This document shows positions 14,645 through 24,534 of a stretch of 25,000 nt of DNA, piece by piece. This DNA is from Chrysomallon squamiferum. Its lineage: Eukaryota > Mollusca > Gastropoda > Neomphalida > Peltospiridae. Position 1 is the stretch's first letter. Each line of letters begins with the position of its first letter. The stretch lies in contig CM022674.1 of NCBI GenBank assembly GCA_012295275.1, forward strand, positions 6,096,436-6,121,435, written 5' to 3'. The translations under genes were made by a program, and so were the position numbers. The notes beneath the pieces were generated by a model. That model did no database searches. It was not told the origin of the DNA and was given only the letters and a program-made list of their open reading frames with translations.

Positions 14645-15524
14645 GCTAATTAAAAATGATGAAATTTTGTTTAGGAAAACTTGCCTCATAATTAAACAAG
14701 CAATGCAGCTTTGTGGGAGTTTATCGATGTACTTGGAACAGTTCTGTGCCAGACAAATGAGCTTCTCGACGCTGTTGGAATGGGAACATTTCGTCAAGGA
14801 GCACCAGCCGAGAGAGAACACGGAGCCTGTGACGCACGGAGCAGTTTTCAGTCGAGAAAACGCCCACGAAAAGAACGACGCCGGCTTCTTCAGCATGCCG
14901 ACGTCGTGGTGGATGAAGCTGTACGAGAACGGAAAATTGTGTCTGAGTGCGTCCATGATCGCTTTCACGTCTCTCTCGTACCTGTTCACGAAAAGAATAA
15001 ACGACTAAAATAAAATATAAACGCAATACATTATTCCGATATAAATGATATAATGTAATCATTTTTTTAATAGGTTTATAGGTAGGTATTCAAAAATCCT
15101 AACCTTAGGATGCTTTTGAAAGCTTCCAAGTTCTGATTTCATATAAATCAGAAGTTGCTTATTTTTTTTTTCCATGTTTAACTAGGCACACACATCTTTG
15201 CTACACAAAACTAAAGCTACGGAAACAGTAGTAGACAAGAAATCGTGATACGGTTATCTGCACAATTATGCTTGAATAAAAAAAAAAAATAAAAAAAATG
15301 GACGTTGTATTCATTGCTTACCAGACTTCTTGAAGACAGATGACGTCAGCATCGGTTCTCGGTTTGAGCGCTTCGGGGACCAGTGGCTCCCTGGACGAGT
15401 ACTGAGCCACGCGAGGGTTTAGTCCGGCGTTGAACGTCAGCATCTTGGATGCAGGACACGGCTGATCCGAGCACGACACTACGTCGATCCAGGCGAACAA
15501 CGGCAGGAACAACAGCCACAACAT
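9979..15524 (-). CDS. Secreted EEP-superfamily phosphodiesterase (sphingomyelinase/DNase I-like), complete
   Basis: Seven exons join in phase: 15524-15322, 14981-14685, 14006-13832, 12914-12848, 11182-11047, 10685-10495 and 10053-9979, giving about 381 residues with a stop at 9981-9979. A signal peptide (about 1-19) is followed by the endonuclease/exonuclease/phosphatase fold. N32 in TFNAGL and E66 in LQEVW are the metal-site motifs. GLLLLSK (about 192-198), H236 in CTHLTAN and D283/N285 in GDLN follow, and the C-terminal D370-H371 pair lies in SDHYG. These are the hallmark EEP active-site motifs, so a Mg-dependent phosphodiesterase that is secreted or lumenal is well supported. The substrate is not settled: neutral or bacterial-type sphingomyelinases share this motif set, but DNase-like and phosphatase relatives cannot be excluded. 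Two of its introns use GC donors. The VWDE-like gene starts 535 bp downstream on the same strand. Confidence 0.9.
10495..10685 (-). CDS. EEP gene, exon 6: LDHI segment
   Basis: 191 nt, phase 1 in and phase 0 out. The acceptor is preceded by an unusually long T tract and reads AAAAAG; the donor is CACG|GTAACA. It encodes LMTFGYTSLYEKEDGRCTWC, then ENPL and KILDHIML. The TW-x3-NPL and the D-H-I strand are usual near the EEP C terminus. Confidence 0.85.
11047..11182 (-). CDS. EEP gene, exon 5: GDLN catalytic motif
   Basis: Phase 1 in and phase 1 out; acceptor TTCCAAACAG, donor CCAG|GTATGT. It encodes EEQQLNEINVIHRDFADRR, then ILVGDLNTGPEI. The Asp and Asn of G-D-x-N bind the scissile phosphate and position the catalytic water in EEP enzymes. 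Exon ends are read from splice consensus. Confidence 0.88.
11291..11308. promoter_or_regulatory. Double CRE palindrome
   Basis: ATGACGTCATGACGTCAT is a perfect 18-bp palindrome made of two overlapping full CRE (TGACGTCA) sites, with a further TGACGTC 12 bp on. It lies in intron 4 of the EEP gene, about 110 bp from exon 5. CREB/ATF binding is expected from the motif; function here is inference. Confidence 0.4.
12108..12525 (-). pseudogene. Possible small secreted protein gene or remnant in intron 4 of the EEP gene
   Basis: A GC-richer island carries a 108-codon frame (12525-12199) with a candidate signal peptide (MVQTGMLLMLL, then LVPALQCYGENG). An overlapping frame (to 12108) carries a Cys-containing, protein-like tail (TCYPWPACSPYVCIS and SCPYRNSTWVYN). 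The two frames meet at a run of eight C residues (minus strand, about 12276-12283), where an indel would switch between them. This could be a frameshifted pseudogene, a sequencing error in the homopolymer, or a chance ORF. No family is recognised. Confidence 0.3.
12848..12914 (-). CDS. EEP gene, exon 4: CTHLTA motif
   Basis: 67 nt, phase 0 in and phase 1 out; acceptor CATTTTTGCAG, donor GAAT|GTAAGT. It encodes IENLGEVVCTHLTANTGLPY. The T-H-L-x-A element is the EEP strand bearing the active-site His found in sphingomyelinase-type members. Confidence 0.87.
13832..14006 (-). CDS. EEP gene, exon 3: GLLLLSK core strand
   Basis: 175 nt, phase 2 in and phase 0 out; acceptor TTCACCTTTTTCAG. It encodes NAQGLLLLSKTPMKHVKH, a core beta strand of the EEP fold, and SRGYISAQ at the end. 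The donor is GCACAG|GCAAGT, the second GC-AG intron of this gene. The frame of exon 4 requires this donor. Confidence 0.87.
14502..14640. repeat. T27 ... A27 inverted homopolymers
   Basis: A run of 27 T (14502-14528) and a run of 27 A (14614-14640) flank 85 bp in intron 2 of the EEP gene, starting 44 bp inside its GC donor. They could pair in the transcript. Confidence 0.85.
14685..14981 (-). CDS. EEP gene, exon 2
   Basis: 297 nt, phase 2 to phase 2. The acceptor TTCGTGAACAG restores Trp at the junction, followed by YERDVKAIMDALRHNFPFSY. A Cys-rich stretch (CSHSNSVEKLICLAQNC) may be disulphide-linked in the secreted enzyme. The donor is ATGAG|GCAAGT, a GC-AG site. The nearby GT (GGCAA|GTTTTC) would put exon 3 in a frame that stops after about ten codons. 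Confidence 0.85.
15322..15524 (-). CDS. EEP gene, exon 1: signal peptide, TFNAGL and LQEV motifs
   Basis: 203 nt ending phase 2 at TCTG|GTAAGC. It encodes MLWLLFLPLFAWIDVVSCS, a clear signal peptide, then LTFNAGL and DVICLQEVW. The ATG follows directly on a T-rich tract ending CCTTAG, an excellent 3' splice site, so a non-coding first exon probably lies upstream. The signal peptide fixes the start. Confidence 0.9.
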
Positions 15525-17160
15525 CTAAGGAAAAAAAAAAAAAATTTAATCATGTTTTAAGTCGAAGCCATAACCGAAAAAAAATAAAATAAAATAAAAT
15601 GTTTCGTTTAAATTGTCTAAGTTCACGTCAGCTTGTCAAACAAATTCGTTTTTCCTTTCCGTAACATTGCTAGATGACTGCGAAAACTGAACGGTAACAT
15701 TCAGTGAACTTGACACTTAACTCCCCCTTGTATGTTTGTGTATATGTGTGTAATATATATATATATATATATATACTAAAAAATGCGACGAACTTTGATC
15801 ATTTTTATTCTATCGTGTTTAATTAATCCATTTCGGCAGCACAAAAAATCGGAGCAAAATCCCGAGGTGTGATCTAAATTCTGATTAGCGAAAATCATAG
15901 GATTTTCAAATTATGACTGCTATTCTTTTCAATATCTGAACAAGAACGTCCAACAAAAAAAACAAAAAAAACAAAAACAATATGTAGATCGAATTGTAAT
16001 TTAAACTAGGAATTCGTCACAAATCATGATACCATGCAAATAAGACCGCTACATTGTCTTATCACAGAAATACAATTATAATCAAACGCAGTCGCAACAG
16101 CACAGAACAGCCGCAATATTTTTGCCGTCGTAACAGGACGCAGAAGATGTCCATTTTAGAAACTGATAATATGCAGTATTACCGCTAATCTGATTTTAAT
16201 CTTGGGTTAACAATCAGTGTATACCAGTTCAAAATCGCAACAAATTCTATCCATTTTCATTTAAAACAGCATTCACCTTGCGTACACTGAGCTGATCTCA
16301 TTACAAGATATCTAAATTTACACAGGAAGAATGTTTAAGTAAAATTCGGTAACTAGCAAAATACAAGGCTTTTTTGTAGAAAGATCTGCCTTTGTTTTAA
16401 TGTATATTAAAATAATTCTAGCATTATGAATTCTTGTTCATATTTTGTTTCCAAAAATGTGCAGTTTAAATTCAGTAAACATTTGTTTTGGTTCACTGCA
16501 TACATTGCAATCATAGCGATGTTACAAAAAAATGTAGAAATTCAAAAATGAAACATTTCCTAGGAAAGTTACAGAAGTAAACCTGATGCAAGCTTAAATG
16601 TGGTGAACTAGTCCGACTATAATTTTTACCGAAACGTACACCATATATGCATGTTGAATGTAACAGCAAATTAAATATATTAATGCATTCTTTAAGTAAT
16701 ACAGTTAATTAAACAAGTCAAAAACACTGGACAATTCAACGATACATCTGTTAGACACGCAACATTTACTACATGTATCCATTTCAAAACTTGTTACTAT
16801 CGATGCTAAAACTTGTGAAAATTATACATTTCACTGACAAAATTGGTTTTATTTTATACTAAAAACAGACAAAGCACGATTTATCCACTGCACACTTTTG
16901 AGAAAAAAAAAAACAACCACTTAATCCATTCAGAAAGCAGTTCAGCACAGCTCATTTTAAAAACAAATTGACATACGACACATTATATGCCATTAAAACT
17001 GGCTAACAAATTGAAACAAATCGACAGCTCTGCACGTCAGCAGTTTGGTTCACCGTTTGTTTTTAAATGTCGTAGTTTGAAATCGTAAAATTAATTTCAG
17101 TATCTCGCCCTACGTGCTACTGAACTGCTAACACCGACTCGTGCAACACGTTTGAAATGT
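15525..17160. other. Upstream region or 5' UTR intron of the EEP gene
   Basis: AT-rich sequence with (AT)n at about 15751-15773 and no convincing open frame. The acceptor directly in front of the EEP start codon implies that part or all of this is a 5' UTR intron. Confidence 0.5.
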
Positions 17161-17184
17161 TTATGAAATCAAGTCCGGGTTGAC

Positions 17185-17198
17185 CTGTCACGTGACAG
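17185..17198. promoter_or_regulatory. Perfect CLEAR/E-box palindrome upstream of the EEP gene
   Basis: CTGTCACGTGACAG is a 14-bp perfect palindrome containing GTCACGTGAC, the consensus bound by TFEB/TFE3/MITF bHLH-zip factors at lysosomal and autophagy genes. It is about 1.66 kb upstream of the EEP start codon. A YY1-like CAAAATGGCGGA (minus strand) lies about 370 bp further up, at about 17566-17577, so the promoter may be here. Confidence 0.4.
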
Positions 17199-18742
17199 AC
17201 ACCATTTCATTACATTGTTGTGTTGTATTAATCATTATTCTCGCATGCTTTTATTAAGATTATTATTTTTTTAAAACCTTTTTCTAATTGCACTATTTGT
17301 AGAGAAAAAAAAATGATAGTTGATGCAGATCGCCCCCCTTTCTTAATATCACGGCACAAAATCAACAGAACATTAATGTGCACAATGCTTTTAACTGGAT
17401 AAGCTATAATGCAAAATTATAATTTGAGAATAAAAAATAAATATTGTTCTGGACGTTTACCCCCCCTCCCTAGGATCGGTCGAGGTGGATGATTTTATTT
17501 TAAACTATTTTAATTTTTGTTTTTTTTAACTAGCCTTCCGTAGAAATATTTTTTACATTCTGAATCCGCCATTTTGAATTTTGCTGACGTACATACCCTG
17601 TTAACGATTACTCCGGTATCCACCAGGAGTACGGTGTACGTTTGAAAATCTCAGGTTCATAGAATCAAAAGTAATGATTATACGTTCTGTGGAAAGAAAA
17701 GACTACTTCATTAGAAATATTTATCTGCTCTCGCCTTGATCGATCTTATTTTTTTTTTTTTTTAAATTACTTTTTGTACGAATAAAAATCGTAGCAAAAT
17801 ATTCCTTGTTGCTGATAATTCGTAGGACTACACTGAAAGAATACACAAAAAGGATGCCAAGTTGATAGAGAATTATTCTAACTTGTTATTCGATTACTTG
17901 CCAAGTACATTAACTAGTGCTTACAGAATACCGCTACTTTATTGGCTCATTAATAAAAATAAAAAAATAGAAAAGCTACTAGCAAGTTGGTTTGGTTTGC
18001 CTCGTTTAGACAACGTCGCAACTTATCGTAAACAGACAGACAGAAAAAATTAACGTGCTTATCAGAGGGAGCTATTGTGAAGAATGTCTGCGACAGGCAG
18101 GCTCTCTGACAAAGCCAGTGTTTTGTGTGTGTGCGTGCGAGTGCGTGTGCGAGTCGCAGTATCTACAATAAATATTCATCGGGTTAAGCGTTAAAAAAGA
18201 TGCAAACTATACGGTCCATGTTTATAAGACAAATACTCAAACAAGATCCTCTCGTTCAAACAAACTCGACTGAAACCAACTTAACAATAACAACAAATCA
18301 TCAAAAATAATTAAACTTGATTTTGATACATTATCTAAAATCTATAAATAATATTAACTCATGTTATAAAAATAAAACAACCCCATCCCCAATGCACGGT
18401 CGCTCTACCATCGTAAATTTCTGGCTGTCCTGGCACTCATTGGTTATTCGATTACATTAAATTAACTGAAATATTTAAAATGGCTTACCATCCGTCTGAA
18501 ACAAAGGTCCTACCAGCTGAAAAATGTTATAAGATGTCTGTCAACGCGTGTGTGCATCTCTCTCTTTATATAACAGGTGCACGTGCAGACTTGGGACGCA
18601 CGTGCGGTAATATTTACCTTTTTTTTTGTTCTCGAGAAATTTATTTAATCGAGAAATCTACACAAGAACACAAGTGTCTGAGCTAAATCAAAAGTTTTTA
18701 TTATTAATTTAGCGTTGACTACATCTCTCAGTGTATTTATAC

Positions 18743-18745
<3 letters not shown>
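17199..18745. other. Intergenic, no gene recognised
   Basis: AT-rich DNA with short open frames on the plus strand (17862-18053, 18480-18686) lacking splice or protein signals. GCACGTGC E-box-like sites occur at about 18579-18606. Confidence 0.5.
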
Positions 18746-18803
<58 letters not shown>

Positions 18804-18895
18804 GCTGACAGACATAGGCATACACTAACACAATAATAATAAAAATAATAATGATAATAGTACTACAGCTACTACTACTACTACTACTACACCCC
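18746..18895. repeat. (CT)n and (TAA)n/(CTA)n
   Basis: About 55 bp of CT dinucleotides, then TAA and CTA trinucleotides. It makes a false Arg-Glu frame on the minus strand. Confidence 0.92.
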
Positions 18896-19329
18896 AAAAA
18901 TAAATAAAAACAAGATAGAAAAAATATATGAAATACTACACCTGTTGATTAGCTTACTTACTCCCTTACCTCACGGCATTAAATTGTCAATTATAAACCA
19001 TACATACATTCATACATATATACATCTCTATATATATATATAATTTTTATTTCATGATATCAAACTGCCTCATCATACTTGACACTAATTACGATTAATC
19101 GAAGTCGTTGTATGTGTTCTATCTATCAGTAGTTTTAATTTAAATTTTACGAGTGGTGTTTAAAATAAAACTGTTATAAAATTTTTAATTGATTTTATTT
19201 CGCTACTATTCAAAGGGAGTTACAACAGCTACATATTTAACCATTTGAAGATAGGTGTGTCCATAAAAAAACATTCTTTGATTCATTTACTTACCTTAGA
19301 GCGAACTCGCTTTTGACTGTACGTCTGCA

Positions 19330-19364
<35 letters not shown>
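19330..19364. repeat. (AT)n(GT)n
   Basis: Dinucleotide repeat in the intergenic region. Confidence 0.88.
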
Positions 19365-19810
19365 GATATGTAAACGTGGCCAGAGCACAGCATGAAACAA
19401 ATGTTTGTAAGTTTTATTTATGGGCCGTTTCACAAATTCTCACATTAAATAATGATATATACAAAGATAATGCTAAAGAATATCTAACGTTGTCCCATTA
19501 AATATACACATAAAACGCATCAATCTATACTCTTCCTGTGTGTTTCTGCATACGTGCGTTACTGTGCATCTGTCTCTGTGTGTGTATACTTGTTTCTATC
19601 TTATAGCTGAACTGAGGGTTTTATTGTTGTACTTGTACCACTGTGCCAGTGTCTAGGGTGCTCCTTATCACGTCTAGGGGTTTAGAACACTATGACAGGG
19701 ATTGGTAAATTTTAAATCATGACAGTAAAAACGATCAGATAAATAACACATCACCAAGAGTGCAGTTTGAGTTGTTTATTTATGTACAGATCATATGTTG
19801 TAATAATCTA

Positions 19811-19853
19811 CAGTGGAACCTTCGTAAACCGAATTGTACGTAAACCGAACCGA
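19811..19853. mobile_element. Possible terminus of a pogo/Tigger-like DNA transposon
   Basis: CAGTGGAACCTTCGTAAACC directly follows TA and is followed by a second CGTAAACCGAA copy. CAGT-start ends with CCT and repeated CGTAAAC-type subrepeats next to TA resemble terminal inverted repeats of pogo/Tigger-type elements. The opposite end is not seen, so this is a solo or truncated end at best. Confidence 0.3.
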
Positions 19854-19905
19854 TGTCAGACTCACGAACAACACCCTCATGTTTTTCAATTATTCCTTTC
19901 TTAAC

Positions 19906-19906
19906 C

Positions 19907-19970
<64 letters not shown>

Positions 19971-19971
19971 G
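19906..19971. repeat. (CTAT)n
   Basis: About 16 uninterrupted CTAT units; a (CT)n tract follows at about 20060-20085. The low divergence suggests a polymorphic microsatellite. Confidence 0.93.
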
Positions 19972-20085
19972 CCATATGTCTGTATGTGTGTGTTTCTCTG
20001 TGTATATATGTTTATCCTTCTATATATCTACTAGTATGTCTACATTTGTGACTATCAGTCTCTCTCTCTCTCTCTCTCTCTCTCA

Positions 20086-20545
20086 GGTAGACAGACAAGA
20101 CACAGACATCTAAACAGTCAAACGATCATAGAAAATGGAAATTTGTTACCATGAAAACATTAACTATTCAAACGTATGTGTCTGCGCATGTTCGAAAGAG
20201 AAACCGTGACAGACAGTCATACAGTCAGGTGGACAGAGACAGGGAGAGTACATGTCAAATATGTTTATATAAATAACTGTGGTAGGCGAGAGGTAAACGT
20301 AAACAGAACACAGGAAACTCTAACTTAATTCACACACGTTTTACTCGCTGTCATACAAAGTACAGTGTGTTATATTACTGTGGATTATTTCCTTATATTT
20401 ACAGATGTTAAGTTCTTGAAATTTAAATTATAGGATTCTGTTAGTTCATCCAATATATACGAGCATGTCGAACAGTCACTGTTTCGAAAACATTAGCAAA
20501 TATTTAATTTAACTTTTATTAGGTAAAACAGGTTAAAAATAATGT
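20086..20545. other. Intergenic, nothing recognised
   Basis: AT-rich, no open frame or repeat of note. Confidence 0.5.
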
Positions 20546-20559
20546 ATCTTTGATGATTC

Positions 20560-20910
20560 ATGTTTGTACGCATGTGTATGCATGTGTGTATGTGTGTATG
20601 TATGTATGTGTGTATGTATGTCTTTGTATGTATGTAGGCGCATATATATTTGTGTATGTATGTGTTAGTATATATGTATATTTATATATGTGTGTGTATG
20701 TTATATATATATATATATATATGCATGTATGTATGTATGTATATTTGTATGTATGTATTATGTATGTATGTTTGTATGCGTAGATTTTATCATGGATCCA
20801 TCTATATATCCATTTACATATGTTTGTAACTAAATGAGTGTGTATGTGTGTGTGTGTTTGTATGAGTGTGTGTGAATGTTTATGTATGTGTGTATGTAAG
20901 TACGTATATA
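20560..20910. repeat. (GTAT)n/(GT)n/(AT)n array
   Basis: 350 bp of imperfect GTAT and GT repeats with a central (AT)n. It produces false Tyr/Val/Cys frames on both strands. Confidence 0.92.
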
Positions 20911-21370
20911 ATAATATATACATTTATGTACTCATTTAGATACAAACAAAAACAAACACATTTCATTTCAGTTAGTTTTAATAAGTTAGAGTATTTTGTT
21001 ATTTGTATAATCAAAAATATTATTGGATTTTAAAAATACAGTCATCTCGCAATTTTGAACCAAGACTCAAAAGTATATCTACTTTCTTTTCCATGTGAGA
21101 AATATAAAGCCTCGAAGAAAAACACTGTTTTTATTAACTGTAAAAATTAATGAGTATTCATATACAAGCGCACAATCGTCTTTTATTATTATTATTTTTC
21201 ATATAAAACAGACATCGCTCTAAATATTCACAATAATTTTAATCATCATAAAACTGAGGTTTATGATGATAGAAAAGTGATCACGAGAACTAAAATAATA
21301 TCATATAAAGTTGTTAATGAAAAAACAAAGTGAGTAAAGATTGATTATATATGTGTGCGTACGTACGAAC
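20911..21370. other. Intergenic, nothing recognised
   Basis: AT-rich with short (ATT)n at about 21184-21196. No gene signal. Confidence 0.5.
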
Positions 21371-21377
21371 GTTTTTA

Positions 21378-21413
<36 letters not shown>

Positions 21414-21472
21414 GACAGACAGACATAGACAGTCAGACAGACACACACACACACACACACACAAACACACAC
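21378..21472. repeat. (CA)n(GACA)n(CA)n
   Basis: Compound microsatellite; (AT)n follows at about 21588-21610. Confidence 0.92.
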
Positions 21473-21665
21473 CCATACAAGTATTTGGTTGTTTTTAACA
21501 ATATACAAATCTGAGGTTATCGTCTGATAACTAATGCAAAAAGCCATATCAGGCTGAGTAGAGCAGTTTTAAACACTCCAGGGATGGGATATATATATAT
21601 ATATATATATACACATATTATCTCTTTACGACATGACGTTCGTCCTCTTGACATTTTTTTTTTTT

Positions 21666-21671
21666 TTTATT
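21666..21671 (-). terminator. Possible poly(A) signal of the CDF gene
   Basis: AATAAA on the minus strand lies about 245 nt past the stop, next to a poly-A tract. Many such hexamers occur in this AT-rich DNA, so the assignment is weak. Confidence 0.25.
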
Positions 21672-21916
21672 GATGAAACTTCATTGTTAGAAAAGTATGA
21701 TCATCAGCAATAATAAAGGAAATTATAACAGCAAAAAAATAAATTCAATACCGTTTTTTTTTTGTTAATATGAAACGAACACTTGAGAAAGCACATGAGG
21801 GTGAATAATAATATAAAAAAAAAAAAAAAAAAATAGAAACAACAACTGATTAACATGTCTGCCACTCCCAACGGCGCCAAAAACCGAAGCAGACGATATC
21901 GAGATTTCTGTTTCAG

Positions 21917-22221
21917 TTAAACAATTTTATGCTCCATGGTCGGATCGTGCGTTGCGTCATAATCCACGTGCACGAACGCGCGCTCCACCTCCGGCAGGCT
22001 TTCCAGCTTCTGCTGCAGCGGCTCGCCGATGTCGTGGGCCTGCATCAACGTCATCGTTCCCGGGAGGACGATGTCGACCTCGACGAGGAAGTTGGTGCCG
22101 AAGTGAAACGCTCTGACGGACTCGATGTGGCTGATTTCTTTGTCGTGGTTCATGCAGATCCACGTCAGTTTGCTGAGAAACTCGGGGTGTGCCGTGTGGC
22201 CCGTCAGAAGTTTGATTTGTT
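21917..22221 (-). CDS. CDF gene, last exon: cytoplasmic C-terminal domain
   Basis: 305 nt ending in TAA; acceptor ACGTTACAG. It encodes EQIKLLTGHTAHPEFLSKLT, IESVRAFHFGTNFLVEVDIV, QAHDIGEPLQQKLESLPEVE and AFVHVDYDATHDP. This is the ferredoxin-like C-terminal domain of CDFs, used in dimerisation and metal-dependent regulation. It is much GC-richer than its surroundings. Confidence 0.93.
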
Positions 22222-22928
22222 CTGTAACGTAAGATTATACGTAAGAGAATAAATACGTAGTGAATACGTAGGTTAGCAAATATGTAATAAATACGTAAAC
22301 TCGCAAATATGTAATAAATACGTAAGTGCGCAAATATTTAGTAAATACCATATACTAAATACGTAAGTTCGCAAATATGTAATAAATACGTAAGTTCGCA
22401 AATATGTAATAAATACGTAAGTTAGCAAATATGTAATAAATACATACTAAATACGTAAGTTCGCAAATATGTAATAAATACTGATAAATACTTAAGTGCA
22501 CAAACATGTAATAAATACATGATAAATACTTAATATATAATAAACATATAATAAATATATGAGTGTGCAAATACATAATAGTGGGTAAATACGTAAAAGT
22601 GGGTAAATATGTAATATGTACGTAGGTAAATAGACAATAAAATAGAGTATAAATAGCAATAACTATAAACGGACATAATAAATAAGACAGAGAACTTTGT
22701 TACGTGAATAAATGAATAAATGCATTTGTAAGTTGGAAATATTCATATGCATGCGTGAATATTCGGGCGAATACGTACGAAAATGAAAAGATTCATTGTT
22801 TGTGGGCAAATACGTGAGTAAATATATAAATTATTAAATATGAGAACTGGTCGGACACAGTAAGTGAATGTGTGGCTAAATGAAAAAAAAGAAGAAGAAG
22901 AAACTAAAGAAAAAATAAGACAATAACA

Positions 22929-22962
<34 letters not shown>

Positions 22963-23731
22963 ACACAAACAAGTGACGTTACCGTACCAGAGCCTGCTTG
23001 CCACCAGTTGTAGACGATGTAAAAACTTATGATGATGGCGCCAATGGGATCAACGTAACACAGGTCGTAGATTCCAACTTGTTTGTACATCCCAGACGAT
23101 CCTACAGAAAACACAAAACGTATTTAATGACAAATATATTCTTTTTGCGAAGAATCTCTGTAATGAGTAACGAAAGTGCTTGTTATAATTAATTAATAAA
23201 TAATTTAAAACAAATCGAAGCGTTCTTACCGATGTAGCCACAAACGATGGCCACCAAGTTTGAAGCGACGTCGTTGCGGTGGTCGAGAGCTAACGTCTGT
23301 GCTGCTGATGTTTTGACACGCCTACAGATCAGCCACAGGATAAACTTGAACACTGGAATAATGATAATAATAATAATAATAATAATAACAACAACAACAA
23401 TAATAACAACAATGTCAAAACAACAATAGTAATAATAATAACAAAAATAAAACAAACACAGTAATAATAATAACAAAAAATAAAACCACAACAGTATTAA
23501 TTATAACAATAATAATAAGGAAACAAGAAGAAGAATAAGTTAATCTCTCTAATTTGTCTAATTTCTAAACCTTGTTTTTCTTTCTTACAGAATTACGAGT
23601 GTTTTGGAAAGCATATTCACAAACAGAATAGGAAAATATTCCTATATATATATATATTCATATAGCGTCTATTTAAAATAGCGGTAACAGAAAATATCAT
23701 ATATCAGTATTCTATTTAACAAAAAATATAT

Positions 23732-23791
<60 letters not shown>

Positions 23792-24503
23792 AGACGTTCC
23801 TCAGGCGCCATTGATCAAGAAAGATAACTCTATTACAAAACTCACCTACTGTGCACCCGGCGATAACGAATGTCGTAATGTCAATATCGGGCAGTGAACT
23901 CGACCTGTTCGATAAACCTATCGCCTTCTCCACAGATTCACGTACCAGTTGAAGGGAGGCAACTGTCATCACGACCGAAATAATCACAACAGCAATTGGC
24001 TCCAACTTAGTACGACCTGAAATTTTAAAGTTAAAAGGTCGAGCGATGATAACGACGATGATGATAATTGTAATAAAATAGCTGTAGTAGTAGTAATAAC
24101 AGTAATAGTAGAAGTAGTAGTAGCAGTAATAGTAGAAGTTTTAGTAGTAGTAATGGTAGTAGTAGAAGTAGTAGTAATATAGTAGAAGTCGTAGTAGTAG
24201 TAGTAACAGTAGTAGCAATAACAATAATAATAATAATAGTAGAAGAGCTAGTTGTAGTAGTAGAAGGAGTAATAGTAGTAATAGTAGTCGTCGTAGTAGT
24301 AGTAGACTGAATTGTAGTAATAGTAGTTGTAGTAGTAGCAGCAACAGCAGAAATAGAACTTGAAATAGTAATAGTAGTAAACAGAAGTAGTAATGAAGAT
24401 GATGATGGTAATAATAATAATATTGATAACAATTATTATTATTATTATTATTATTATTATGATCATCATTATTAACAAGAAGAAGAAGAAGAAGAAGAAC
24501 AAC

Positions 24504-24534
<31 letters not shown>

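Noticed and set aside
14604-15062. Three further open frames of 100-134 codons over EEP exon 2
   Set aside because: Shadows of the real exon, which is fixed by phase, splice sites and the LQEVW-Y junction.
17862-18686. Two plus-strand frames of 63 and 68 codons upstream of the EEP gene
   Set aside because: Short, no signal, domain or splice evidence; expected by chance in this length.
20558-20923. Minus-strand frame of 121 codons rich in Tyr, Thr and His
   Set aside because: Translation of the (GTAT)n array.
21929-22252. Plus-strand frame of 107 codons over the last CDF exon
   Set aside because: Antisense shadow of the GC-rich CDF C-terminal domain.
22262-22500. A CRISPR-like array
   Set aside because: Contiguous 27-bp units without unique spacers, in an animal intron; a minisatellite.
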